The notes beneath the pieces were generated by a model. The model was given only the letters and a program-made list of their open reading frames with translations. It had not been told where the DNA came from and ran no database searches. A stretch of DNA of 64,000 bases, taken from the NCBI GenBank assembly GCA_001600875.1, contig BCLD01000004.1, positions 1 to 64,000 of the forward strand. The letters run 5' to 3'. This document shows positions 22,178 through 33,083 of the stretch, one piece after another (positions within the stretch are counted from its first letter, which is position 1; each line of letters begins with the position of its first letter). Made by a program: the position numbers and the translations under genes. The stretch is from Solicoccozyma terricola (Eukaryota; Basidiomycota; Tremellomycetes; Filobasidiales; Piskurozymaceae).

Positions 22178-23112
22178 ATGGCAGAATCTACCCCTTCCCC
22201 GCCAGTGGCTGCCATCGCCAGTGATGCATTCCATAACTTCATTGACTCTGCTCGAACCGAGATGCTCCCCAAGGTCCGCCTCGCACTAGAGAACATTGAC
22301 GCTGGTCTCAGGACTCTGTCGGTAAGTTTTCCCGTTGTTGCTGTCTATGCTTTTGCAAATCGATTGCTGATGACCTCTGAGCAGGAAAACAGCGACGGGT
22401 GTTCCACCTTGCCGGACGCCGAGCTCATCGTCGACAAAGTCTTACTCGACGTCAACGCTGGTCTACTCCGCGTATCCGAGGGTTTCTTGACCTCTCAAGT
22501 GGTTAGTTCCACCCAGGTATCGACAGAGCATCCACTGACGTCTACTCCTCATAACCCTAGGTCAACGTTCCTGCGGTCATAGCTCCAGCTCTTTCTCGTT
22601 ACGGTATCCCAATCCAGGTCCGTCTCATCTCCCCACCCCACCCCACCGCCGACAGAAAACATGCTGACACCCGCCACTACCCACCAGGCCCAAGAGAAAT
22701 CCCAAGAACAGCTGCAAGCCGTTCTCCGAAGCGGCGCTACCGTCGTTTTCATATCCAGTCTTTATCGAGAATTCCAAGCCGCGTTCAAATCCCAAATCGC
22801 TTGTATTGTTGACGACGGTGAGACAGAGTCGTCTGGTGATGTGCGTGCGACCTCGGAGCCGCAGAATGGTAGTACCAGCTAAACGTATTCCCACAGGCTT
22901 CCCTTACCACCATCGATAACCCGTCGAAAGAACCGCCCGCTTCGATCTCCGATCTTCTCCTCCAAGCATCCATGGACTCGTGTCCAATCGACTCACACCG
23001 AATGAGCGATGAAGTTGCTGCTGCATTGATCGGTGGAGCTGCTGTCATCATTGCGGCGCTTATTGCAGGTGGCGGTGGGCCTGGGGCACTGATTGTAATC
23101 GTGCTATTGTGA
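22178..23112 (+). CDS. Hypothetical small protein with hydrophobic Gly-rich C-terminus
   Basis: No family is recognised. Five exons with clean GT-AG introns give about 215 residues. The start MAESTPSPPV is supported by TATAAAAG about 80 bp upstream. The body is mostly helical (DAGLRTLS, LDVNAGLLRVSEGF, QEQLQAVLRSGATVVFISSLYREFQAAF). It ends in a hydrophobic segment rich in Ala, Ile and Gly (ALIGGAAVIIAALIAGGGG, then ALIVIVLL), suggesting a tail anchor or membrane-inserting C-terminus. Its subtelomeric position and lack of recognisable relatives make a lineage-specific gene likely. Confidence 0.6.
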
Positions 23113-23217
23113 TGGGTGAATATCTAGAGTAGTAGAAATACCCCGGAGAGCATGCTGATGAATGTGTGTGATGGTGTGGCTGGGGCACTGATTGTAATAG
23201 GTGCTATTATGATGGGT
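23081..23217. repeat. Direct repeat at 3' end of the orphan gene
   Basis: A roughly 37-nt block covering the last codons and stop (CTGGGGCACTGATTGTAAT, GTGCTATTgTGATGGG) at 23081-23117 recurs at 23180-23217 with few changes. The rest of 23113-23656 shows no gene. Confidence 0.7.
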
Positions 23218-23656
23218 AGAATTCAGATGACTCGGAGAACATGCTGCGAAGGAGAATTACCAGAAAACTGCCAAGGACGGGGACGTGTTCAAAGCCCTGG
23301 TTCCCAGCCTCGCGGCTGGCGACCATGACCGGCATGTTGGGGACAGGGCTCAGGCAAGGCGTCTGAAGGGGTCTCCGCATGCCGTAGGTGCCCGTCACAT
23401 CGTACATTTCGTTTCCATTATCTACGGTGATGTGTCATGGACGTTATCAGCGGCAGAACACGAGCAGACAGCGTAGGTTGCCACCATCGGGTCGGAGCAT
23501 CTCAGCGTGAGTTCCTTTTGAACGTTGTGCATGTTTTTCAGGTGTACATACATATAGAACGTCTACTTTCATCGCCAACTTATTGTCTGGATCGGGACGT
23601 TGTGGTGGCAATAATTTCATCGCTATAAGATCTAATTCTACCTTTACAGCTCTTGC

Positions 23657-24799
23657 TTAAACCCCGTTGGTCTTCTCCTCCGCATGCACACCGTTTCCGT
23701 TCGCCTTCTCCTCCCTTTCTTTTAATATCTTCCTAACACCGGGTAAAATATACCGACCGTAATCCTGAGCATCGTTAAAGTTGTCGTAACCACGAATGGA
23801 AATTAAATCGCAGCCGAGGTCAACGTAGTCGATGATGGAATCGATGACGGTTTGGTAAGATCCGACGAGGGCAGTGGATGCACCTCTAGCACCGGTCGCT
23901 GTTACAGTTGGGTACCAAAGAGCACGATCTTGGACTTCTCCGCGTTTCGCGATTTCGAGGAGACGCTGTGAACCGACGTTTGCCGGTCCATCTTTTGTGG
24001 TGGAAAACAGCGAGGCGATGGGGCCCTTACCGGAGTTGGCGTTGAGGGCTTCGAGGGTACGATGAGCTTTAGCCCACGCGAGTTCTTCGGTTTCAGCGAC
24101 GATGGGACGGAAGGTCACCCAGATTCGAGGTCTGTCGTTGGGTGCTCGACCAGCGGCGTCTGCGGCGGCGTAGATCTTGTCGATCTGTTCCTTGGTCTCC
24201 TTGAGAGGTTCTCCCCAAAGACCAAAGATGTCACCGAGAGATCCACCGACTCGGTAGGCTTCAGGAGATGATCCACCGACTGAGACTTGGATGTACTTGT
24301 TGTGAGGGACAACGTGATTCGCAAAGTTTTTGAATTGGTAGTACTTTCCGTCCCAGTCAAAGGGTTCAGTGGATGACCACGCACGGCGAAGAATTTTAAT
24401 GTATTCCTCTTCTCGAGCGTACCGTTCCTCTTTGTTGAGGAAATCACCCTCACGGGCTTGTTCGTCATCACTACCGCCTGCGATGAAGTGAACGATGACT
24501 CGACCACCAGATAATTGGGATAGGGTAGCGAGTTGTTTGGCGGCGACGGTGGGGTACATGGTGTTTGGCCTTAGAGCGATGACGACAGAGAGCTTTTTGG
24601 TGACCGCGAGGATGTGAGCTCCCACGGTGAAGGGGTCGGCCCCTCCGGAATAGTATGGACAGAGGGTGTAGTTGAACTCGTAGTCGTCCAAGAGGCGAGC
24701 ATATCTGTCGAGGTATTCAAGGTCTATGCCGGCGAGGGGCTTGGGGACGAGCTCCGTGGAGGCGTTGTGGAATGTGGCACTGATGAATTCGACGGTCAT
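23657..24799 (-). CDS. FMNH2-dependent alkanesulfonate monooxygenase-like (SsuD/luciferase family)
   Basis: A 380-residue uninterrupted frame, MTVEFISATFH to KTNGV, in a region where most genes are split. The bacterial luciferase-like fold is supported by LAVTKKLSVVIALRP, TVAAKQLATLSQLSGGRVIVHFIAGG, the SsuD-type GDFLNKEERYAREEEYIKILRRAW segment, YIQVSVGGSSPEAYRVGG and the C-terminal YVDLGCDLISIRGYDNFNDAQDYGRYILP. SsuD oxidises alkanesulfonates to aldehyde plus sulfite using reduced FMN from a partner reductase. A minus-strand TATA-like TTTATATT lies about 70 bp upstream. The lack of introns and bacterial-type family suggest acquisition from bacteria; substrates other than sulfonates are possible in this superfamily. 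Confidence 0.85.
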   Translation of the reverse strand: MTVEFISATFHNASTELVPKPLAGIDLEYLDRYARLLDDYEFNYTLCPYYSGGADPFTVGAHILAVTKKLSVVIALRPNTMYPTVAAKQLATLSQLSGGRVIVHFIAGGSDDEQAREGDFLNKEERYAREEEYIKILRRAWSSTEPFDWDGKYYQFKNFANHVVPHNKYIQVSVGGSSPEAYRVGGSLGDIFGLWGEPLKETKEQIDKIYAAADAAGRAPNDRPRIWVTFRPIVAETEELAWAKAHRTLEALNANSGKGPIASLFSTTKDGPANVGSQRLLEIAKRGEVQDRALWYPTVTATGARGASTALVGSYQTVIDSIIDYVDLGCDLISIRGYDNFNDAQDYGRYILPGVRKILKEREEKANGNGVHAEEKTNGV

Positions 24800-25401
24800 G
24801 GTGGGCAGGATGGATTAGATTGATAGACGACGGGGGATACAAAGATGACAGTGCTGTCTGGCCACAATATAAAGCACCTCGTACATGCATGAACTGCGTG
24901 GATTGCAGCCTTGGGAGTTGAATGGCGCGATTGTATTTGTAAGTCTCTCCAGCAGAATGCCACAAACTCGGCGACGTGATCCGCCCGGCCATCACATCAC
25001 GTCCTCGCGGAGATAGCCGTTATCTTCCTCGGCGTACAAATGTGCATTCTTCTACGCATTCACAGACCACAGTCAAATTCAGACAGAGTCGACATGTCGT
25101 TATCGGGTTCAGCGTGATTCAGTACAACTGATCCAGTCGCAGTCCGGTTGCACTGCCAAGGCCACTGTTTGTATGCTGCTGCGAGAAATATCAATACCAT
25201 TTCCTGCCTTTCTCAGCGAAGGCGTGACCCCCCGAAATATGATTGGGCCAGAGTTGTTCTTGCCGAGGCCAACGGCACCGCCCCACCTCCCGACAATCGA
25301 TCACGGGTGGCTCTGATCATTGGGAGGGAAAATGACAAGAAAGAATTGTCGGATGATGTCGAGAGTATCAGCGTCCACCTCACCGCCGATTCGTTTCATC
25401 G
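24800..25401. promoter_or_regulatory. Divergent promoter region, SsuD-like and MDR genes
   Basis: About 600 bp between head-to-head genes. It should hold both promoters; only the TATA-like site near 24866-24875 serving the minus-strand gene is visible. No other gene is supported. Confidence 0.5.
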
Positions 25402-26715
25402 ATGGCTGTCATGCTTACTCTCAGCCCTCAGGCATCTTCCCCGCTCTCCATTCTCTCCCACAGTGGATTCAAAAAACCCACTTCTCATCGAGCCCTCCTA
25501 GCTAGGATTCCAACAAAAGGTCAAACACCATGGCAACTCGCTGATTCACATCCAATTCCACCAGTCGGACCCGATCAAGTGCTTATAAGAACGTTGTACG
25601 TAGGATTGAATCCTTTCGATTGGCAAGCGGTGGAGTACAGGTTTGGAATAGGTCATGAGGCAAAGGCTATGGGGAGGGATGGTGCCGGAGTGGTGGTGGA
25701 GATGGGAAGTGCGGTGAAGCGGTTTAAGGTTGGAGATAGGGTTAGCAACCTAAACGTAGCACAGTTAGACAGGATGCTCATATGTCGAACGCCCTACAGG
25801 TCTGGTTCTGTGCAAACTCTGGTCTTTCCGGAACCGGTGCATTCCAAGAGTATTCGGTACACTCCTCTTCCGAAGTCGGGCATACTCCATCGAACGTATC
25901 GGACAAGCAAGCGGCTACGCTCGGTACTGGACTGATAACAGCCGGTGTGGCGTTGTTTAAAACACTGGGATTACCGTTGGAGGCTTTGGGTAGTCATGCA
26001 AATGAAGGTCCGCCATGGATACTCATATGGGGTGGGGCTGGAATCACAGGCGTTTATCTTATTCAACTCGCTCATCTACTTGGGTATCGGGTGATATGTG
26101 CGGCATCACCAAAAAATCACGAGTACATTCGGTCACTTGGTGCAGATAAGGTATTGGATCGTTGGGCTGCCGAGGAAGAAATATTGGACGGAATACGGTT
26201 GGCAACGGATGATAATGTGAGGATGATTTCCTCACCTGGAACGTGTTGGCGGTGCTTGACGTATTCATACACAGGTGAAGATAGCCATCGATAACGTTGG
26301 ACAACAAACGGCGGCTCTCTGCGCTCAAGTTCTAGAGGGCTCTTCCGCATGGCGGTCAAGAAACAAGTTGTCACCTATGGACATCAACGATCACACTCCT
26401 GGAAAACTGGTTGCCATCGCCGGTTCACCTAAAGACCTCGTTCCATGTTCCGACGCCATCCGGTCGATCGAATCGCTTCGTATCAGTTTTTCAACAACAT
26501 TCTACGGTCAGCCTCAATTCTCAGAGGTGCTGCTGGATTTTTATGCGGTGCTCCTACAGAAAAACCAGATTCAGCCGGCGAGGGTGAAGATGGTTGATGG
26601 AGGTTTGGATGGGATAGAGAGCTATTTGGAGGACATGAGGCACGGCAGGGTGCAGGGTGGCTACAAGTTGGTTTCGAGTTTAGTGAATCCGCAGAGGGAC
26701 GACATTTTCTACTAG
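25402..26715 (+). CDS. Zinc-type alcohol dehydrogenase-like MDR oxidoreductase
   Basis: A medium-chain dehydrogenase/reductase of the fungal trans-enoyl-reductase-like subgroup. Seen: an N-terminal GroES-like fold with VGPDQVLIRTLYVGLNPFDW and GRDGAGVVVEMGSAVKRFKVGDRV; DKQAATLGTGLITAGVALF; the nucleotide-binding ILIWGGAGITGVYLIQLAHLLG; and a substrate domain ending GGYKLVSSLVNPQRDDIFY. Two short introns (25741-25799 and one ending about 26273) join the three exons. No structural-zinc Cys cluster is seen, so it is probably zinc-independent. The start is uncertain: two close Met codons exist, and an upstream exon is possible. It may reduce a carbonyl or enal made by neighbouring oxygenases; this is inference. 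Confidence 0.75.
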
Positions 26716-27675
26716 TCATAGTGCACTTGTACTAGTTTTTTTTTTTTTTTAAAAGAAAAGCATGTACAGCGCGAACACATATTTTCGTGGTCAGCCCTCG
26801 GTATGAACGAATCGTCAAGTTGAGAAGATAGAGGACGTGCGTTCCGAGAAATGAGATTAATGAAATATCGGGCAGGATTTTCTAGCAGCAGTGGGTGTTA
26901 ATTTAGGCGAAGGCTGTCTTCCTCATAGCATTGGCTGTCTTTCTTTCCAGCGTGATCATGTTTGTAAGGGATAACATGACGGTAGGCGTAGATGAAAGTG
27001 TGACTCTGCGCATCCAGATGGACTGCACTTTCGAGCAAGCAATCCCACTGTGAGGTAGAAGCGATGCAATCTGCCCGCAAAGTGAGATCATCAATTACAC
27101 CATGGTACTACTGCCCTTCGAGTCGTAGGGTATGGCGGAAACATTTGACTGAACCATTGAGAATGATGTAATGTCTTGCGGTTCTCACCTTATGTGTTCG
27201 AGCGATGAGATTCTGTGATGCATGGTTAATTTCGGCTGAGCATCCTAGACAGCGATAGGGGGACCATATTGGCAATTACCGCCGCGAGGAGGTTAAGGAG
27301 GTTATGCTGTTCGTCGCCATACGCCAAAGCCTCTGTTGTTCACTTCGGTGTCCGGATGCGCACGCGACCGCGCGGCGAATCAACTCGGCATGTCGGCGTA
27401 TCTTATCTGTTGCGCCATACCGCGGCAACCAATTCAAGTGTCGCCATATCCACCGGGATATTTGAATACCCTCGTGGCGATCTTGCGTGCCGTCATCTGC
27501 CATTGAATCACGTACGTCAATGCATCAACTATGTACCCATCCTGGGTTTGTTTGCTGCATCAGCAGTGCCCGCAGCATATGCCAGCCCCTCACGACCGCC
27601 TGCCTATAAAGGCTTGCTTCTAATCGGGAGGCCCTTAGCAACCCGGTCAAACCCAACTGCTAATCCTTGCAAAAA
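26716..27675. other. Intergenic region with TATA box
   Basis: About 960 bp with no supported gene. A TATAAAGG at 27605-27612 lies about 70 bp before the transporter ATG. A T-rich stretch at 26737-26750 follows the upstream stop and may be part of a termination/polyadenylation region. Confidence 0.5.
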
Positions 27676-30238
27676 ATGGCTGCCGTGCAGAACATCCCAA
27701 CGGATGTAGATGGGAAATTCCATCAGGTAGTGGAGGGGAAGGCAGGCGCCCCTCAGAAGAAGACTTGGCTTGGATATTTCTGGGACACTGCGGATCTCGC
27801 TAAAGACGAAAGAAAACTTCTGTTCAAGATTGATGCATGCTTGTTAATCTTCGCTTCAGTACGTGTAACTTGTGCTTGATACAGGCTTGCAAAGCACTCA
27901 TTCAGTCCTGTACTCAACAGCTTGGCTATTTCTTGAAAAACTTGGATCAAACCAACATCACAAATGCGGTCAGTAACTTTTGGGTGGCAACACTTCGCTC
28001 CATGCTCCATGCTGACTTTCGATCCGGCGCCACTCAAGTTTCTAAGCGGTATGAAAGAAGAGCTGTAAGTTGCAAGCAGATCGAATGATAAACCACTTCC
28101 TGAACATTGATTTGAATCATAGAGGCATGTTCGGTAATCAACTCGTGACTGCGCAGTCCGTTTACACGGTGGGATACGTGATCGGACAGGCGAGTTTTTT
28201 CCTTGTTCTATTCTCGCTTAAATCCTTACGGTGAGACCCACATTCAGGTGCCTTCAAACCTTCTGTTGACCAGGGTGTCGCCGCGATGGGTCATTCCAAT
28301 GGTAAGTTTCGTTTACCCCTCACCTTAGATGCCACCGTTCATGAATACCATCTACATCATCACAGCTGGAACTTGGCTGGGGCATCGCAACTCTCGGTAC
28401 ATACGCCGTCAAGGATTACAAGTCCCTATATGCGCTTCGATTTTTGGTCGGACTCTTCGAGTGAGTTGATCTTAATATTAACGAAGCTGCACATCACTGA
28501 TCACTTGTTCCTACGTTTGTTAAGATCTGGATTTTACCCCGGAATCCACTTCCTTCTCGGCTCGTTTTATACCCCAAGAGAACTCAGCAAGCGCTCGACA
28601 ATTTTTTGGTGCTCCGGTAGCTTGGGTGGCATGTTCTCCGGTTTTTTGCAGACCGCCGCGTTCACGAAACTCAACGGGGTACATGGCCTGGCGGGCTGGA
28701 GATGGTAAGCGGTGCTAGTTGGAAACTGCTCGCGGTGTATATGCATTGCTGACATCAGCTGCATTCGCGCAGGTTATTCATCGTTGATGCGTGAGTACCA
28801 CTATTTGCCTTCTTTGGTACCGCTCTAATATCAAGTGCGCCCGAACAGGATCATCACACTGCCTATCGCCCTTCTTGGCTTTGTGTTCCTCCCCGACTTG
28901 CCCTGGAATGCAAAGCCTTCCTTCATTTGGAATCAGACTGTTAGTCACATCGCCCTGGCAGATCGCTAGATCACTAAATCCTGTTTGCGATTTAGGAAAT
29001 CGACTTGGCTGTAGCTCGACTCGATAGTATTGGACGAAAAGGTCCACAACCTTGGACTAAAGCCAAGGTGGGTCCACTGTAATGATGTCCTCACAACAAG
29101 CTAACATCCGCCCTCTGCTACAGCTTCGCAAGTTGTTTGGATCCTGGCATATCTATGTTCTGCGTGAGTTCCGCGCATATAGCTCCAGCCTCACCTGTAC
29201 CCTGACACTCGACATGCTTTAGCTATTCTATACGTGCTTTGGAACAATGGATTCATCTCAAATCCCATGGGCTATTGGCTGAAAAGCTTCAACAGCAAAA
29301 CACATACCGTCTACACCGTTTCCCAAATCAATCTTTGTGAGTGAGGTCAATACAGCTGTGCAAATGTCTTCGCTAACATGGAGCACTCTTCCAGTACCCT
29401 TGCCGACGACTGCAATCTTCGTCGTTTCTGCTCTCATTTGGGCTTGGCTTTCAGACGGTCCGCTCAAAGGCAAACGGTATCCCTTCTTATACGTCGGCGC
29501 TATTATCACGGTAAGTTGCGAATGCTTTTGCCCCTGAAAACGAAAACCTGAATCATTCCCTCCTAGATTTCCATAGCCGCCGCTTTGAAAGTTTTACCCG
29601 TTTACGGACATGATAAAGCCCATTTCGCGTTGTACTATTTGATACAAGTGGGCTCGGGTGCTGGGCCTATGATCCTCAACTGGATTTCCGAGATCAACAG
29701 TGATGATGTGAGTAGAGGGAATACACGATGATGGATAGAGATAGTAATTGTCTTCGTGATTCCCATAGACTGAAGCTAGAGCTATTATGGTGGCTCTTGG
29801 AAATGACCTTGCTTATGTGGTGCAGGCAGTCGTGAGTTTTTCAACCCCCTAGAGAACGTTGGCGAACAAGAGCGATAGTAACATCTGCCCCCCCCCCCCC
29901 CCCTTCTAAAAAAAGGCTCCCAACTTTGTTTGGAAGACGGTCGAATTCCCCGCAGCAAGGAAGGGAATGACCTGGGTCATCTCACTGAACGTAGCGCTTA
30001 GTAAGTCTTCAGCGCATCATATTCGTTATGGAATTCACGTTGACGAGGTGCCACCATAGTTTTCTGGACCACTCTCGTTTTGTATCTCTTGCGCCGTGAC
30101 AAGATCAACAAGGCGAAGAAAGACGCTATCCTCGCCGAAGAGACCAAACCGGACTCCGTCTATGATGCTTCTGAGAGCGAGAAAGACAGCGAATTGTTTG
30201 AGTCTTCTGGATCCGGGGAGCCAAAACATACGACATAA
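27676..30238 (+). CDS. MFS anion permease, Dal5/Soa1 (ACS) family
   Basis: Anion:cation symporter of the plasma membrane. The N-terminal cytosolic segment MAAVQNIPTDVDG is followed by the family signature LGYFLKNLDQTNITNAFVSGMKEEL in the first helices. Then come YTVGYVIGQVPSNLLLTRVSPRW, LRFLVGLFESGFYPGIHFLLGSFYTPRELSKR, a central loop with FLPDLPWNAKP, and NNGFISNPMGYWLKSF in the second half. The tail is Asp/Glu/Ser-rich. About twelve short introns are present, one with a C homopolymer near 29889-29904. The family includes allantoate, pantothenate and nicotinate carriers and the yeast sulfonate/sulfate permease Soa1. The surrounding sulfonate-type enzymes make an organosulfonate substrate attractive, but this cannot be read from the sequence. 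Confidence 0.85.
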
Positions 30239-30810
30239 ACTTATCTGAGATGGAGGTAGGGTTTGGAAGGGGTGTTTTGTATGGGAGGCTGAGAGGAATG
30301 CAGCACATCGAATAGACTGTAACCCATAGTACGCTAGTATGGGTGTGTGATTATGAATGAGACCGATGATAGATATTCCAGAAAGTAACAAACGCGGTGT
30401 CGTGTTGCAAACAGCACATCAGGACCAGTCTCCATGTAATTAGTCGGGTACATCATCAACGGTGCAGTTTGTGGAATGCCATGACAAAATGCATCCTGCG
30501 ATTGCAAAAGAGGGTTCCCTATTCTCGTTGCATCATCCGTATTCGAAAGCTGTACCTACCTACACTTGACGGTCAGCTGATGAAACGCCTAGACTGGCGC
30601 CCCTTTCGCACTCTCTCCTTGGTGGCAGATCTCGCGGGCCTGTCATGATATATATGCCTTGGTCCATGTTCGCACAACCCAAGCTGCTCAATTGAAATAA
30701 AACATAAACCTACTTTCCCCAGATGTTCGAACCATTTACATGAATCCCGTATTCCCCTTCATCTCCGGATGACATCCTGTGTGAGAACATGGCCCTAGGC
30801 TGGAGAGCTT
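30239..30810. other. Convergent intergenic region
   Basis: About 570 bp between the ends of two convergent genes. Nothing beyond 3' untranslated sequence is expected, and no gene is seen. Confidence 0.5.
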
Positions 30811-32644
30811 TCAGGAGATTTTTGCTGCTTTGCTACTGTTTCCGCCCACGCAGCTGTGACCTGCAGTCGGGAGCTTGCACTTAGCATGAATCACCCAGTG
30901 AAGCTCAAGTGCACCGCTCACATCAAATTCGTAGATCCACGTTGTCGGACCCGCTTTCCAGTTCCTTTCTATGGCTGTTTTTACCTTCTCGTCATCGGTT
31001 AAAGTGCTGTTGGGGTCGGAAAGCTCTTTTCCAATACGGCCATACCCTTCGAGAACATTGTACTGTAGCAATAGTGGTTAGTATGCACCCTGGCTTGGTG
31101 ACATCAGATGCTAGACTTGGACTTACGAGATTCTTGTAGTGCCTTGCGCGAGTGATATCGAACAGATGCAAAGCGTGGGCCAACGTGTGCCCATGCGTTT
31201 GGGCGTATGCGATAGCGGACCCCAGGGTGTACGCATCTTCCAAGGCAAATGCAGCACCAGAACCTGGGAGGGCCGGCGAGCGACGTTAATAGAGGGTGAC
31301 GATTTCAGTTATGACCACCTACCGAATGCACCAGACAACGCTGTAGTCACATGTTTGTCAGCATTATCAGCATCGCTTCATGATACACTCCACAGTCACT
31401 GACGATGAGAAGCATCCCCTATCAAAGCGATGTTGCCCCCGTGCACGACGGAATCCAAGCGAGGCCCGCCAAACATGGCGAATTCCAGCCACTCATCTGG
31501 GGCGCCTACGATCTGCTTTATCGTCTCACAGTAGCCCTGGAAACAAGGGGTGTCAGTTGCCCCAGCGACGGGAGAAATTCTGCAACGCACTGCCCACCTC
31601 GTAATGCTTCACAACGTGATCCTTGGTGACTGGCTGACCCCAGGAGACCTTTTTCGCATGATCTTCGGATTCTGTTGCTCGAGTGGCGATCTCAAACAAC
31701 CCGTTGTCCAAAGGGCAAGTATATACATGGGTCGTTGGCGTATGCCAAAAGCAAGAGGCTGGTGGGATGCCTTTGATATGGGCTACCTTTTCCTGCGGAA
31801 TTAACGTACGGTATGCAACCTTGCCCGTGTAAGAAAGCTTGTGGTCAGGAAAGGCGTGTTGACGAACGGTCTGATCAATGGGCCCGATGGTGAATTTAGT
31901 AGCTGTGTCGATCTGCCTCTGCAAGATCCAACTCACCGAGCGGATGCCATCAGCGCCTATAACCAGATCAAATGGACCTTCAGTGGTAAGGTCAGTGAAC
32001 CGGAGCAAGATTCCGCCATTTGTCGTCGGTTCCAGCTTGGACAACCGCTTTCCCAGCTGGACAAGGTGTTGGGGTAGTCTGCTCAAGAGTGCTTGCTGCA
32101 GCTTGTATCTTTCGATACGTGCTCGTGGAGGTCCTTGTTCAGTGTCTGGAAAGGGCCGCTTGGGTCAGAGCTTCTGCCGTTGCTGCTAGCAAAACTTAGG
32201 AAACGCCCCGCAACGTACTATCCTGGTATTTGCGGGCAAGAAGCTCTCCGGTGTTTCCATTTTGGGTAGGTTTTTTGGTCATTTGCGTTAGCATTGCGAT
32301 TGTCGACCCGGGATGCCCAAATTTACATACCGATGCTCCGAATCAATCACCGCCTCATTCGGCACCTTGTCGTGATACAGCGACAGGTGATCCGCAGCAC
32401 CAAGGATTCTCAAAACACGCCATGTGTTTGCATTGATGCTGATACCCTAGTGGTCACTCTGCGTCAGAGAATGGGTCACCTCCGAAAAGCTTCACTGACT
32501 TACGGCTCCGATCTCCTTCAACTCCGAGGCTTGGTCGAATATCGAGACCTGGACACCTGATAGCTCGCGCAAAGCAATGGCAGTGCCCAATCCACCTGGA
32601 CCAGCGCCCACAATAGCTATCTTCAGTTGCGTAGCGTTAACCAT
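30811..32644 (-). CDS. FAD-dependent monooxygenase, salicylate-hydroxylase type
   Basis: Class A flavoprotein monooxygenase. The start MVNATQLKIAIVGAGPGG carries the GxGxxG dinucleotide site. Further seen are the FDLVIGADGIRS motif (DG), the FAD-ribityl motif GGNIALIGDASHPLSGAFG, and the ALEDAYTLGSAIA helix that follows it. The C-terminus runs through KNLYNVLEGYGRIGKE to the stop at 30811. It is split by several short introns. It probably uses NAD(P)H and O2 to hydroxylate a small aromatic or related acid. It is divergently transcribed from the FMO-type gene, sharing about 440 bp, which suggests co-regulation. Confidence 0.85.
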
Positions 32645-33083
32645 GCTGTCGCTGAAATCAAGATGGAGATGGTGATGGTGCAGGTTTGCTACCTTCCAGC
32701 GGTCGGTACCTGGTAGGTACCAGCTATCGGTTCAAGACCGAGCAGGAAGCCTGACAACCCGACATACAGTGCCATGGCTTGGTGTTGGCAGTATCTGTGC
32801 GATTGCGTGGACGCCAGCCGATCAGTCAGCCTGCCTATCACCACATCTCGCGGGCTTGCGTGACTCGCAGCTGAACGGTCTCATGCGTTGCAGCATACCG
32901 TCGTGCTGAATCTCGCTTTTCCTTATCAAATAACGCGATGGCGTAACTTTCGTGTGGCGGGGGGCGAGCGGGTGGCGACATCGCCGAGTCGGGGGAATGC
33001 AGCTTATGGAGAGGGTCCCTGGCTACTTGAGCGACTCCGTCGTGCCAGATCACACTGCCATCCACTCGTCCATCGCCGTCGAC
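32645..33083. promoter_or_regulatory. Shared divergent promoter of two monooxygenase genes
   Basis: About 440 bp between two opposite start codons. CAGGTTTGCTACC-like and CGGTCGGTACC motifs are visible but none is a recognised operator. Confidence 0.45.
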
